A program made the translations under genes and the position numbers. The notes beneath the pieces are model-generated. The model did not search any database and was not told where the DNA came from. It saw only the letters and a program-made list of their open reading frames with translations. A stretch of DNA of 64,000 nucleotides, from positions 107,179 to 171,178 of the forward strand of contig CANRLF010000003.1 in NCBI GenBank assembly GCA_947631395.1, read 5' to 3'. Each line of letters starts with the position of its first letter. Within the stretch, counting starts at the first letter, position 1. This document shows, in pieces, positions 17,220-30,001 of this stretch. This DNA is from an uncultured Oscillospiraceae bacterium (GTDB lineage Bacteria > Bacillota > Clostridia > Oscillospirales > Oscillospiraceae).

Positions 17220-17247
17220 CGAAAGCCCGCCTTCCGGCGGGCTTTCG
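17220..17247 (-). terminator. Terminator-like hairpin downstream of PFOR
   Basis: Perfect 12-bp stem CGAAAGCCCGCC / GGCGGGCTTTCG with TTCC loop, 34 nt beyond the PFOR stop. It lacks a long U tract. Confidence 0.55.
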
Positions 17248-17280
17248 CAATTTTCACTATGACCTTTTTGTCTCGGTGCC

Positions 17281-20838
<3,558 letters not shown>

Positions 20839-20902
20839 GTTCTTCTCTCCTTATGTTAAAAATTTTAAAGAACGATTGATCGATGGGCGCAATGACTCAT
20901 CT

Positions 20903-20937
20903 TTGTGAATTTTATCACGTTTCCTCTGCAATGTAAA
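20903..20937 (-). promoter_or_regulatory. PFOR promoter with overlapping candidate Rex operator
   Basis: Minus-strand TTTACA (20937-20932), 17-bp spacer, TAAAAT (20914-20909). The plus-strand sequence 20903-20920 reads TTGTGAATTTTATCACGT, close to the Rex consensus TTGTGAA-N4-TTCACAA, and covers the -10. Rex is a redox (NADH/NAD) repressor of fermentation genes in Firmicutes. The promoter is well supported by sequence; the operator is tentative. Confidence 0.5.
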
Positions 20938-20988
20938 TAGAAATTTACGTTTTTGAAGTGTAATTTTAGGACATCTTACAAACGGTCC

Positions 20989-21978
20989 TCAGGTGGGCCG
21001 CTCCCTCTCCCCGTTCATATAGTCCACGATCTTTTGGTATGCCGGGTCGTCCTCGGCGATGGGGCAGGGCTGATAGTTGTTGACTGAACCCGTATATACC
21101 CGGCAGGGTATGATCCTGTCATCGGATATTATCCCCCATGGCGTTTTCAGGAGCCTCACCTGATATATGGCCGTGGCATTCTCCGGGTGGCTGTTCCCGC
21201 CGAAGCAGAAGTTGCCAAGGCTGTATACTATCATCCCGCCGTTATAGTGCTCCACCGGCTGGAGCATATGTGGGTGGGAGCATATGACAAGGTCCGCCCC
21301 ACGGTCGATAAGGTCACGGAATCCCTTTTTCCGCCACTCGTCGATGACGTGTGTCCCCTCCCCTCCGCCGTGGGTGTATATGATCTGAATGTCCGAATTT
21401 GCCTTCATCTCCTCCAGAAGGCCGTAGATCTCCCTTTCGTGGTTTTCCCACCTTATCCGGCAGGCCAGTATGCCTATCCTGAAGCCGTCCTTCTCAAGAT
21501 AACAGGGCGTCAGATGTTTTGCCACCGTCAGCCCCTCCGCCTCCAGGGCGTTGATCGTGTCGATCTGGCCCTGTGGGCCGTAGTCGTTCGCGTGGTTATT
21601 GGAAAACCCCACCACCTCTACCGAGGATGAGGAGAATATCCTGGCGCTGGAGGCCGGGCCCTTGAACCAGAATGCCGTATCAGAGCCCTTGTCTGTCATG
21701 GCAAGGTCGTTATCTGAAAGGACGTTTTCGCAGTTTACAACGGTGAAATCGTCCTCTTCAAATATGGGCGCCACCTTCTCAAGGAAATATTCCGGCGGGT
21801 TGTCCATGGCGTATCTGTTGAAGGTCCCCGGCCCGCTCCCGCCCTTCTGGGTGGCGATGGTACAGTCGCCAACGAAGGACATGGTCACCGGCGTGAGCTT
21901 CGGAAAAAGCGTCTCACGGCTTTCCGGGTTAGTATTCAGAAGGGCCAAAACAGCCAAAAGCAATTTAAAGATCGCCAT
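20989..21978 (-). CDS. CapA/PgsA-family metallophosphatase-like protein
   Basis: CapA-domain proteins are associated with poly-gamma-glutamate or capsule synthesis, though many have unknown roles. The 329-residue product begins with a signal/anchor helix (IFKLLLAVLALL) and contains the family motifs SFVGDCTIA, NCENVLSD, FSNNHANDYG, YTHGGGEG and CSHPHMLQPVEHYNGG, then YSLGNFCFGG. AAGGAGG decides for ATG 21978 over an upstream in-frame ATG at 22059. It stands alone, with no capB/capC partner, so substrate cannot be assigned. Confidence 0.85.
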   Translation of the reverse strand: MAIFKLLLAVLALLNTNPESRETLFPKLTPVTMSFVGDCTIATQKGGSGPGTFNRYAMDNPPEYFLEKVAPIFEEDDFTVVNCENVLSDNDLAMTDKGSDTAFWFKGPASSARIFSSSSVEVVGFSNNHANDYGPQGQIDTINALEAEGLTVAKHLTPCYLEKDGFRIGILACRIRWENHEREIYGLLEEMKANSDIQIIYTHGGGEGTHVIDEWRKKGFRDLIDRGADLVICSHPHMLQPVEHYNGGMIVYSLGNFCFGGNSHPENATAIYQVRLLKTPWGIISDDRIIPCRVYTGSVNNYQPCPIAEDDPAYQKIVDYMNGERERPT

Positions 21979-22057
21979 ATTCGCGCCTCCTTCTCCTCTC
22001 TCAACGTAATTATATAAAAATTCCCGTTCCAAGGCAACACAAATTCCGCCAAAAAGC

Positions 22058-22086
22058 ATGACACGGGGAGATTTATGGTGTATAAT
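22058..22086 (+). promoter_or_regulatory. Promoter of the formate/nitrite channel gene
   Basis: ATGACA (22058-22063), 17-bp spacer, TATAAT (22081-22086), 33 nt before the start codon. Confidence 0.65.
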
Positions 22087-22118
22087 GGTGGCAACTAATC
22101 GCTCAAGGGGGCAAAACC

Positions 22119-22877
22119 GTGTTCAAAAAAGATATTGACGCCGTCTCTGATGCCGCCGTAAACAAGCTGGAGTTCATGCGCCGCTCCCCGTTGGGGTACA
22201 TATCGGCCAGTATCCTGGCCGGGATGTTCGTGGCCTTTGGGGGCTTTACCGCCACCACTGTCGGGGGATTGCTTTCTGCCTCCGGCGGGTACGGGAAGCT
22301 TCTCATGGCGGTGGTTTTCTCCGCCGCCCTGAGCCTCGTTATAATGGCCGGGAGCGAGCTCTTCACCGGCAACAACATGGTCATGGCTGTGGGGGTGTTC
22401 ACCCGCAGGGTGAAGCTCGTGGACGCCATGCGCCTTTGGCTGGTGTGCTGGCTTGGAAATCTTGCCGGAGCGTGGATAGCCGTGCTCCTATACTACGCCA
22501 CCGGCCTCGTATCCGGCGCCACCGCCTCCTTCTTCGCCGCGACCGCTATGACCAAGCTTTCCCTCACCATCCCCCAGATGTTCATGCGCGGGGTCCTGTG
22601 CAACATCCTGGTGTGCCTCGCGGTGTGGTGCGGTTTCCGGATGAAAAGCGAGTCCGGGAAGCTCATCATGGTTTTCTGGTGTATAATGGTATTCATGGTC
22701 TGCGGCTTTGAGCACTCCGTGGCAAACATGTCTACCCTGGGCGTGGCACTCATCGACGGCTCCGCCGGCATCTGGGAATATGTCTGCCAGGTCGGCGTCG
22801 TCACCATCGGCAACATCTTCGGCGCGGCCCTGTTCGTAGCCCTGCCCTACTTCCTCTGCGCCAGAGGCGAGAAATAA
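22119..22877 (+). CDS. Formate/nitrite transporter (FNT) family channel
   Basis: Pentameric anion channel family (FocA, NirC, HSC). The 252-residue product has about six membrane helices. GSELFTGNNMVMAVG and CNILVCLAVWCGF, then FEHSVANMSTLG, are the conserved FNT segments lining the pore. With PFOR nearby and an anaerobic lifestyle, formate export is plausible, but no pyruvate-formate lyase is present in the window, so nitrite or hydrosulfide cannot be excluded. GTG/ATG ambiguity is slight; the start is after CAAGGGGG. Confidence 0.92.
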   Translation: MFKKDIDAVSDAAVNKLEFMRRSPLGYISASILAGMFVAFGGFTATTVGGLLSASGGYGKLLMAVVFSAALSLVIMAGSELFTGNNMVMAVGVFTRRVKLVDAMRLWLVCWLGNLAGAWIAVLLYYATGLVSGATASFFAATAMTKLSLTIPQMFMRGVLCNILVCLAVWCGFRMKSESGKLIMVFWCIMVFMVCGFEHSVANMSTLGVALIDGSAGIWEYVCQVGVVTIGNIFGAALFVALPYFLCARGEK

Positions 22878-22894
22878 AATCGAGTTAAGGAGAC

Positions 22895-24421
22895 ATGTAT
22901 ATGGTAGTCCCACAGGTACGCTCCTTCGGAATAGCCGGGATAGAGGGATTTGACGTGTCGGTGGAGTGCTTCATCTCCGGCGGGCTTCCCAAATTCGACA
23001 TCGGCGGCCTGCCTGACGCGGCGGTGAAGGAATCCCGGGATCGGGTGCGCGCCGCGGTGAAGAGCTGCGGATACAGATTCCCGCCCTCCCACGTCACGGT
23101 AAATCTGGCGCCCGCGGACACAAAAAAGGCCGGATCGATGTATGACCTGCCTGTTTTCCTGAGCATCCTCGCCGCCTCCGGGGCCATAAAGCCTCTGTCC
23201 CCCACTCAGGCCTTCATCGGGGAGCTCAGCTTGAGCGGCGAGGTCCGTCCCGTGCCCGGGGTGCTGTCCATGGCCATGCGCGCGGGCCGCACCGGGGTAC
23301 GTGAGCTCTTCGTTCCGGCCCTCAACGCCGCGGAGGCCTGCTTTGCCGGGTCCGTCACCGTCTACCCCGTCCGCCACGCCACGGAGCTTCTGGAGCATCT
23401 GGCTGGCCGCGCGCCCATCGCCCCGGCCGTCCGTGAGGACGCCCCGTCAAGTCCGTCATACGACGTGGATTTTTCCGAGGTCAAGGGCCAGGAGAACGTA
23501 AAAAGAGCCCTGGAGGTCGCCGCCGCCGGCGGCCACAACATACTGCTCATCGGCCCTCCCGGCGCCGGCAAGTCCATGCTGGCAAAGAGGCTCCCCACCA
23601 TATTGCCTGACATGTCCCGGCGCGAGCAGCTCGAGACCACCGCCATATACTCCGCCGCGGGAAAGACGGTAAATGACGGGAAAATAATGTCCGAGCGCCC
23701 CTTCCGTTCACCTCACCACACCATGTCCCACGCGGCCATGGCCGGTGGCGCTCAGCTCCAGCCCGGGGAAATATCTCTGGCCCACAACGGCATCCTGTTT
23801 CTTGATGAGCTCCCGGAATTTCACCGGGACGTGATAGAGGCCCTTCGCCAGCCTATCGAGGACGGCCGTGTCACCATCTCCCGCTCCGCGGGGACGGCCA
23901 CTTACCCCAGCCGCTTCATGCTGGTGTGCGCCATGAATCCCTGCAAATGCGGCTGGTTCGGCCACCCCTCAGGCAGGTGTACCTGCACCGCGGCCAGTGT
24001 GGAGGCATACAGGGCCAAGGTCTCCGGTCCCTTACTTGACCGCATAGACATGCACATCGAGGTCCCGGCTCTGGAATTTGACGAGCTCCGGGAGCGCGCC
24101 CCGGCGGAGCCCAGCGCGGCCATAAAAGCGAGGGTCAACGCCGCGAGGCAAATACAGCGCGATCGGTATAAAAAGCTCCGCATCGACTGCAACGCCCAGA
24201 TGGGCCAGGAGCCCCTCAGACAATTTTGCGCCCTGGACGAGACCGGTGAGAAGCTTATGAAAAACGCCTTTGATCGGTTAGGTCTCACCGCCCGTAGCCA
24301 CGACCGCATCCTGCGGGTGGCCAGGACAATAGCGGACCTTGCCGGGAGCGAGGAAATAAAGGCCCCGCATCTTGCGGAGGCCATACAATACAGAGCCTAC
24401 GATTTTAAAGTGGAAAAATGA
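22895..24421 (+). CDS. comM: ComM/YifB-family Mg-chelatase-like AAA ATPase
   Basis: 508 residues. The N-terminal ChlI-like domain (residues 1-190) contains GLPDAAVKESRDRVRAA and the Lon-like fold. The AAA module has Walker A GPPGAGKSMLAKRLP and Walker B GILFLDELPEF. The C-terminal Mg-chelatase domain contains a CKCGW...CTC cysteine cluster. In competent bacteria ComM is a helicase promoting branch migration of incoming DNA. TAAGGAG precedes the ATG at 22895; another ATG lies two codons later. Confidence 0.92.
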   Translation: MYMVVPQVRSFGIAGIEGFDVSVECFISGGLPKFDIGGLPDAAVKESRDRVRAAVKSCGYRFPPSHVTVNLAPADTKKAGSMYDLPVFLSILAASGAIKPLSPTQAFIGELSLSGEVRPVPGVLSMAMRAGRTGVRELFVPALNAAEACFAGSVTVYPVRHATELLEHLAGRAPIAPAVREDAPSSPSYDVDFSEVKGQENVKRALEVAAAGGHNILLIGPPGAGKSMLAKRLPTILPDMSRREQLETTAIYSAAGKTVNDGKIMSERPFRSPHHTMSHAAMAGGAQLQPGEISLAHNGILFLDELPEFHRDVIEALRQPIEDGRVTISRSAGTATYPSRFMLVCAMNPCKCGWFGHPSGRCTCTAASVEAYRAKVSGPLLDRIDMHIEVPALEFDELRERAPAEPSAAIKARVNAARQIQRDRYKKLRIDCNAQMGQEPLRQFCALDETGEKLMKNAFDRLGLTARSHDRILRVARTIADLAGSEEIKAPHLAEAIQYRAYDFKVEK

Positions 24422-24452
24422 CCGTGGCATCATAAGGCAAAGGAGCATTCAT

Positions 24453-25625
24453 TTGAACGATCTTATCTTACTAAAGCAGGGCGAGATAGTCCTGAAGGGC
24501 CTGAACAGGCGTATTTTTGAGGACAGGCTCGTCTCCAACGTCCGACGGAGGATGGCGCATATAGGCAATTTCCGGGTGTACTCCGCCCAATCCACTGTGT
24601 ATGTGGAGCCCCTGGACGGTGACGCCGACATGGACGAGGCCTTCGAGGCGGCAAAGCAGATCTTCGGCTGTGTGGCCGTGGTCCGGGCCGCCGCCGCGCC
24701 AAAGGACCCGGACGCCATATTTGAGGTAGCGAAAAGCTATTTGGCCGACGACCTCTCAAGAGCCCGGAGCTTCAAGGTCGAGACCAAGCGGGCGGACAAG
24801 TCCTACCCCATGACAAGCATCCAGGTGAGCCAGCACGTTGGGGGACTTCTGTCCGACGCCTTCCCGGAGGTGGCGGTGGACGTCCACGCTCCAGAGCTCA
24901 CGGTGAACATCGAGATACGTGAAAACGCCGCCTATGTCCACTCCGTTCCTGCCCTCGGCGCCGGCGGGATGCCCGTCGGGTCCTGCGGCTCCGCGGTGTC
25001 AATGCTCTCCGGCGGCATAGACAGCCCCGTGAGCACCTGGATGACCGCCAAGCGCGGCGTCCACATCATACCTGTGCACTTCTTCTCCTTCCCCTACACC
25101 TCTGAGCTCGCCAAGCAGAAGGTCATCGACCTTGCGAAGATCCTTGCCCCCTGGTGCGGACGGATGAAGCTTGAGGTCGTGCCCTTCACCCACATTCAGG
25201 AGGAAATACGGGATAAGTGCCCGGAGGAATATTTCACCGTTATAATGCGCCGGTTTATGACGCGTATATGCGAGATGATCGCCCTTCGGGACAACTGCGG
25301 CGCCATAATCACCGGCGAAAGTCTTGGCCAGGTGGCGAGCCAGACCATGCAGGCCATGGCGGTGACGCAGGAGCCGGTAAAGATCCCCGTCCTCAGGCCC
25401 CTTGTGTGCATGGACAAGCGGGAGATAATCGAGATCGCCCGGAAAATAGGCACCTTTGAGACGAGCATCCTGCCCTATGAGGATTGCTGTACCGTTTTCA
25501 CCCCACGTCATCCCCGGACGAAGCCGAGACTGGAGGACGTCATAGCTGCCGAGGCACCGCTGGATATAGAGAGTCTTTGCCGGGAGGCCCTGGAGAATAC
25601 AGAGGGAATAGTAATTTCCAGATAG
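24453..25625 (+). CDS. thiI: tRNA 4-thiouridine synthase ThiI
   Basis: Adenylates U8 of tRNA before sulfur transfer, using sulfur from a cysteine desulfurase. The 390-residue product has an N-terminal ferredoxin-like region (LKQGEIVLKGLNRR), a THUMP domain (about 60-165), and the PP-loop ATPase motif SGGIDSPVSTWM near residue 184. There is no C-terminal rhodanese domain, as in most Firmicutes ThiI. TTG 24453 has AAGGAG 7 nt upstream and is the family start; the upstream frame overlaps comM and is rejected. Confidence 0.95.
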   Translation: MNDLILLKQGEIVLKGLNRRIFEDRLVSNVRRRMAHIGNFRVYSAQSTVYVEPLDGDADMDEAFEAAKQIFGCVAVVRAAAAPKDPDAIFEVAKSYLADDLSRARSFKVETKRADKSYPMTSIQVSQHVGGLLSDAFPEVAVDVHAPELTVNIEIRENAAYVHSVPALGAGGMPVGSCGSAVSMLSGGIDSPVSTWMTAKRGVHIIPVHFFSFPYTSELAKQKVIDLAKILAPWCGRMKLEVVPFTHIQEEIRDKCPEEYFTVIMRRFMTRICEMIALRDNCGAIITGESLGQVASQTMQAMAVTQEPVKIPVLRPLVCMDKREIIEIARKIGTFETSILPYEDCCTVFTPRHPRTKPRLEDVIAAEAPLDIESLCREALENTEGIVISR

Positions 25626-25634
25626 GAGTAAAAT

Positions 25635-26888
25635 ATGGAAAGCGGAAATTATCAGATGTCGCTTGTGGAAAAGCTCAGCTTTTCCCGTTACGGCGGTACG
25701 GAGGATGAGCTCCGGGCCGCCAATATACTGCTTGAGGAGATAGCGGCCGCCGGCGGCAAGGGCGAGCTTATGGACTTCTCCGTCCCCGCCTCCGACGTGG
25801 ACGAAAGCTCCGTCAGCGTCCTGTCGCCCTTTACGCGTGACATCGAGTGTGTGCCATACTGGCTCTCCGGCTCCCTTCCCCAGGGGGGCGCGGAGCTCAA
25901 GTTTCTCTACGCCCCCCGCGGTGTGGAGGAGGACTATCTGGATGTGGAGTCCCTTGAGGGCTATGCCGTCATGCTCAACGGCCTGACCTTTGACAGCTAC
26001 AAGCTCCTCTTCGAAAAAAAGGCCGGCGCTTTTATCACCTTCTCCGGTAAGTGGTACGATGAGGAAAGCCCCTTAGACATGTACTCCCGGACCATCCGGC
26101 CGAAGATGCAGGAGGTGGGGCGGATACCCGGCTTTGCCATCTCGTCCCGGGACGCCACGGAGCTCGTCCGCCAGAAGGCCGATCTGCTCCGCCTCACCCT
26201 GACCCAGCGCGACGTGGAGCACACCTCCAGGGACGTGCTGGCCTTGGTGCCGGGGACCTGCTCCCCCGACGAGGTGATAGTTCTCACCGCCCACTATGAC
26301 TCCGTCCCCGTTGGCACCGGCTCCTGGGACAACGCCACAGGCGCCTCCAACCTCATGGCCCTCTACAGGTATTTTGTCGAGCACCCGGCCAGGCGCACAC
26401 TTCAGTTTATATGGTGCGGCAGTGAGGAGCAGGGGCTTTTAGGCTCCAAGGCGTGGATCGAGAAGCACGAGGAGCTCATCCCACAAATCAAATTCTGCTT
26501 TAATTTCGATATGTGCGGCACTGTTCTGGGGCCCAATGAGATCTACGTCACCGGCGGCGACGATCTTATGGATTTCGCCCGCCAGTACGCCCGGGAGGTC
26601 GGCTGGTCCGCGAACCTCGTGCAGAAGGTCCACTCCTCCGACTCCGCCCCCTTCGCCGACAGGGACATACCCGCGCTCGGCATCACCCGCCGGACCCTCA
26701 CCGCGGACATCCACGTCCACAACGACCTGCTCTATCCCCTCTCCGCCGACTCCATGGCGGACATCGCGGACTTCTCCGCCGGGATAATAAGCCGCGTCGC
26801 CAACGCCAAATTCCTCCCCGTTAAAACCGGTATGCCGGACGACATGAGGGAGAAGCTGGATAAATACTTTCAGCGCGACAAAAAGTAG
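25635..26888 (+). CDS. M28-family zinc aminopeptidase
   Basis: 417 residues with the M28 metal ligands in order: His near 220 and Asp near 232 (TAHYDSVPVGTGSWDNATG), the Glu pair in CGSEEQGLLGSKAW, Asp in NFDMCGT, and a C-terminal His in HVHNDLLYPL. An intervening protease-associated-like segment (about 90-190) is present. No signal peptide is seen, so it is probably a cytoplasmic aminopeptidase. A GGAG site lies before the ATG. It sits 9 nt after thiI in the same direction. Confidence 0.88.
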   Translation: MESGNYQMSLVEKLSFSRYGGTEDELRAANILLEEIAAAGGKGELMDFSVPASDVDESSVSVLSPFTRDIECVPYWLSGSLPQGGAELKFLYAPRGVEEDYLDVESLEGYAVMLNGLTFDSYKLLFEKKAGAFITFSGKWYDEESPLDMYSRTIRPKMQEVGRIPGFAISSRDATELVRQKADLLRLTLTQRDVEHTSRDVLALVPGTCSPDEVIVLTAHYDSVPVGTGSWDNATGASNLMALYRYFVEHPARRTLQFIWCGSEEQGLLGSKAWIEKHEELIPQIKFCFNFDMCGTVLGPNEIYVTGGDDLMDFARQYAREVGWSANLVQKVHSSDSAPFADRDIPALGITRRTLTADIHVHNDLLYPLSADSMADIADFSAGIISRVANAKFLPVKTGMPDDMREKLDKYFQRDKK

Positions 26889-26915
26889 AACAGTCGCCTT
26901 ATCGGAGGTTTTACC

Positions 26916-28184
26916 ATGACCCACACAGCCGAAATAATATCCGTAGGCACGGAGCTCCTGCTCGGCAACATCGTCAACACCGACGCCATGGACATATCCC
27001 AGATGCTCAGCGAGATCGGCATCAACGTTTATTTCCACACCGTGGTCGGCGACAACCCGGAAAGGCTCAAGTCCGCCGTGGCCATCGCCAGGGAGAGGGC
27101 CGACATAATCATAACCACCGGGGGCCTGGGGCCCACCTGTGACGACCTTACGAAACAGACATTGGCGGAGGCCTTTGGAAAAAAGCTCATATTCGACGAA
27201 CACGAGGCCCAGGAGATCCGCGAGTACTTCGAAAAGCGCCTGCGCAGTCATCAGATGACCGACAACAACTTTCAGCAGGCCATGCTCCCCGAGGGGTGCG
27301 TCGTTTTCCACAACGACCACGGCACCGCCCCCGGGTGCGCCTTTGAGGCCGACGGCGTCCGGGTGCTGATGCTCCCCGGGCCGCCCTCGGAGTGTGTGCC
27401 CATGTTCCGCTCCTGTGCCATGCCGTACTTACGCCGGCTATCTACTCTTGAGATAGTCAGCCACAACATACACATCTTCGGCCTTGGCGAGTCCTATGTG
27501 GAGGATAAGCTCCGTGACACCATGCTCCGGCTCAAAAATCCCACCCTGGCCCCCTATGCCAAATCCGGCGAGGTGCGGCTCCGTGTCACCGCCATGGCGG
27601 AAACCGACGGGGAGGCCGAGGCCATGATGGCCCCGGTCATCGCCGAGGTCCGCTCTAAGCTCGGCAACTGCGTCTACGGCATCGACACCGACACCCTTGA
27701 GAACACGGTATTCGGACTCCTCAAACAGCAAAACTTGACCCTGGCCGCCGCCGAGAGCTGCACTGGCGGACTGCTGTCAAAGCGCGTGACCGATCTGCCC
27801 GGTGCCTCCCAGGTGTATCTGGGCGGGGCCGTGACCTACGCCGTCCCCTCCAAATCCGCCATCCTCGGCGTACCGGCGGACCTTATCGCCTCCCACGGCG
27901 TCGTCAGTGCCGAGGTGGCCGCCGCCATGGCCCGTGGCGTCCGGGAGAGGTTCGGCTCGGATCTCGGCATCGGCATCACCGGCATCGCCGGTCCCGACAC
28001 CGACGAGTCCGGTTTGCCTGTCGGCACCGTATATGTGGCCCTGTCCGCCGGGACGGGCGGCGCCGTCCGGTCACTGCACCTCGGTCAGGGCCGTGACAGG
28101 GTCCGTACCGCGGCAGTAAATCACGCTCTTGATATGGTCCGGCGGTACCTCACCGGTCTGCCGGTCGACCAGTGGGAAAAATAG
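26916..28184 (+). CDS. cinA: CinA family nicotinamide-nucleotide amidohydrolase
   Basis: 422-residue fusion. The N-terminal COG1058/MoCF domain (AEIISVGTELLLGNIVNTDA, GGLGPTCDDLTKQ, LMLPGPPSECVPM) acts as an ADP-ribose pyrophosphatase in characterised members. The C-terminal PncC amidohydrolase domain (AAESCTGGLLSKRVTDLPGA, GITGIAGPDT) deamidates NMN. In Gram-positive competence cinA is co-induced with recA; here recA is not adjacent. CGGAGG precedes the ATG. Confidence 0.95.
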   Translation: MTHTAEIISVGTELLLGNIVNTDAMDISQMLSEIGINVYFHTVVGDNPERLKSAVAIARERADIIITTGGLGPTCDDLTKQTLAEAFGKKLIFDEHEAQEIREYFEKRLRSHQMTDNNFQQAMLPEGCVVFHNDHGTAPGCAFEADGVRVLMLPGPPSECVPMFRSCAMPYLRRLSTLEIVSHNIHIFGLGESYVEDKLRDTMLRLKNPTLAPYAKSGEVRLRVTAMAETDGEAEAMMAPVIAEVRSKLGNCVYGIDTDTLENTVFGLLKQQNLTLAAAESCTGGLLSKRVTDLPGASQVYLGGAVTYAVPSKSAILGVPADLIASHGVVSAEVAAAMARGVRERFGSDLGIGITGIAGPDTDESGLPVGTVYVALSAGTGGAVRSLHLGQGRDRVRTAAVNHALDMVRRYLTGLPVDQWEK

Positions 28185-28226
28185 ACCGGCAAAGGCTATG
28201 CCTTTTCCGCCAGGAGGATAAGATAT

Positions 28227-29945
28227 ATGAGTAAAATACGCCTATATTCACTGCTTTTAGCTCTGGTAATGCTCCTTTCCGCCTGCTCGGCCGGCGGTAC
28301 GGAGCCCGACCCCGAGCCCCCCACGCCCTCAGGTCCGGAGCAGACCGACGACCCCGCTCCGGAGGAAGGATCGGAGCCCGTCCAGCCCCAGAGCACGGCC
28401 CTTCAGGTCATGGATACCCTCAACGGTGAGCTCACGCCGTCGGATCTCGACGACAAGTACCGCAGCTTCTATGAGATATTCGTATACAGCTTCTGCGACT
28501 CCGACGGCAACGGAGTGGGCGACCTTCAGGGCGTCATTGAGAAGCTGGACTACATAAACGACGGGGACCCGGATACAAACACGGACCTGGGCGCCACAGG
28601 CATATGGCTCATGCCCGTGAACCCCTCCCCCACCTATCACAAGTACGACGTGAAGGACTACATGGACATAGACCCGGAGTACGGGACCTTAGAGGACTTC
28701 AAGGCCCTGCTCGACGCCTGTCACGGGAGGGGCATAAGGGTCATCATGGACCTTGTGATGAACCACACCTCCTCCCAGCACCCCTGGTTCACCTCCGCCT
28801 GTGAGTATCTTCGCTCCCTGGCCCCCGGCGCTGAGCCCGATCCGTCCGTCTGCCCCTATGTGGAGTACTACAACTTCTCCCGGGAGATGAGCGCCACGAG
28901 CTACAACGTGCCCGGCACCGAGTGGTATTACGAGGCCCCCTTCTGGAGCGAAATGCCGGATCTCGACCTCTCCTGCGTGGCGGTGCGGGCCGAGCTCGCG
29001 GCCATTGCGGAATACTGGCTCGACATGGGCGTGGACGGCTTCCGGCTGGACGCCGCCAAGGAGTTCTTCTCCGGCGACCCAGAGAGCAACATCGCCTTTT
29101 TAAGCTGGTTCAACGGCGTGGTAAAGGCAAAGAACCCGGATGCCTACATAGTGGCGGAGGTCTGGAACGACCTTAACACCTACGCCTCCTACTACCGCAG
29201 TGGCATAGACAGCGTTTTCAACTTTGCCTTCGCCGACTCCACCGGTGTCATCTCCAAGGTCGCCAAGGGTGCCTCTCCCGCCAACGCCTACGGCTCGGCC
29301 ATTGAGACCGCCCAGGCTGCATTTGCCGCCGCCGGGGAATACATCGACGCCCCCTTCTACGCCAACCACGACATGGGTCGCTCCGCCGGCTACTACGCCG
29401 GTGACTTCAGCGAGAACCAGACGAAGATGGGCCTTGCCATGAACCTGCTCATGTCCGGCGCTTCCTTCACCTACTACGGCGAGGAGCTTGGCATGAAGGG
29501 CTCCGGCAAGGACGAGAACAAGCGGGCCCCCATGTACTGGAGCGACGACCCCGAGGCCCCCGGCATGACGGACGGGCCGAAGGGCATGGACAGCGTAAGG
29601 ATGAAGTATGAAAGCCAGGAGCTCCAGAGCAATGACGGCAACTCCATCCTCAACTTCACCATTCAGGCCCTGAAAATAAGAAATTCCATCCCCGCCATCT
29701 CCCACGGCCTCGCCGATATGGTCGAGGGCCTGTCGGACGACAATGTCTGCGTTTTGACCAAGACTTACAACGGCGACAGCGTGACCGTCGTATTCAACAT
29801 CTCCTCGGAGTCCCGGACCGTCGACGTGTCCGCCCTGAACCTCACCACCATCGCCGCCGGTCTCGTGACCACCGCCGAGGCCCCGACCCTTGATAGCGGT
29901 AAGCTTACCCTCCCCATGTACTCCGTCGCGGTGCTGACGGCGTAA
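28227..29945 (+). CDS. GH13 alpha-amylase-family lipoprotein
   Basis: Secreted, membrane-anchored starch or maltodextrin hydrolase. The signal peptide ends in lipobox LLSAC (Cys about 20), followed by a Pro/Glu-rich linker to residue 60. The barrel begins YEIFVYSFCDSDGNGVGDLQ and has region I DLVMNHTS, region II DGFRLDAAKEFF (nucleophile Asp about 275), region III AEVWND (acid Glu about 311) and region IV NHDMGR (Asp about 382). The C-terminal beta domain is complete. Length 572. Substrate within GH13 cannot be fixed from sequence alone. Confidence 0.93.
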   Translation: MSKIRLYSLLLALVMLLSACSAGGTEPDPEPPTPSGPEQTDDPAPEEGSEPVQPQSTALQVMDTLNGELTPSDLDDKYRSFYEIFVYSFCDSDGNGVGDLQGVIEKLDYINDGDPDTNTDLGATGIWLMPVNPSPTYHKYDVKDYMDIDPEYGTLEDFKALLDACHGRGIRVIMDLVMNHTSSQHPWFTSACEYLRSLAPGAEPDPSVCPYVEYYNFSREMSATSYNVPGTEWYYEAPFWSEMPDLDLSCVAVRAELAAIAEYWLDMGVDGFRLDAAKEFFSGDPESNIAFLSWFNGVVKAKNPDAYIVAEVWNDLNTYASYYRSGIDSVFNFAFADSTGVISKVAKGASPANAYGSAIETAQAAFAAAGEYIDAPFYANHDMGRSAGYYAGDFSENQTKMGLAMNLLMSGASFTYYGEELGMKGSGKDENKRAPMYWSDDPEAPGMTDGPKGMDSVRMKYESQELQSNDGNSILNFTIQALKIRNSIPAISHGLADMVEGLSDDNVCVLTKTYNGDSVTVVFNISSESRTVDVSALNLTTIAAGLVTTAEAPTLDSGKLTLPMYSVAVLTA

Positions 29946-29959
29946 AAACCCAAAAATAT

Positions 29960-29990
29960 AAAAGCCACGGCCGATGTGACCGTGGCTTTT
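29960..29990. terminator. Bidirectional terminator between the GH13 gene and cyuA
   Basis: Stem AAAAGCCACGG (29960-29970) / CCGTGGCTTTT (29980-29990) with a 9-nt loop, located between convergent genes. Confidence 0.9.
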
Positions 29991-30001
29991 CTTATATTCG
30001 A

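Larger units (their letters stand above)
16784..17280. other. Non-coding gap with a cluster of perfect hairpins
   Basis: The first 200 bp are AT-rich with nothing recognisable. From 16987 to 17247 there are six stem-loops in 260 bp: 16987-17012, 17042-17072, 17094-17108, 17128-17165, 17181-17212 and 17220-17247. Three are listed separately as terminators. No supported gene is present. Confidence 0.7.
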
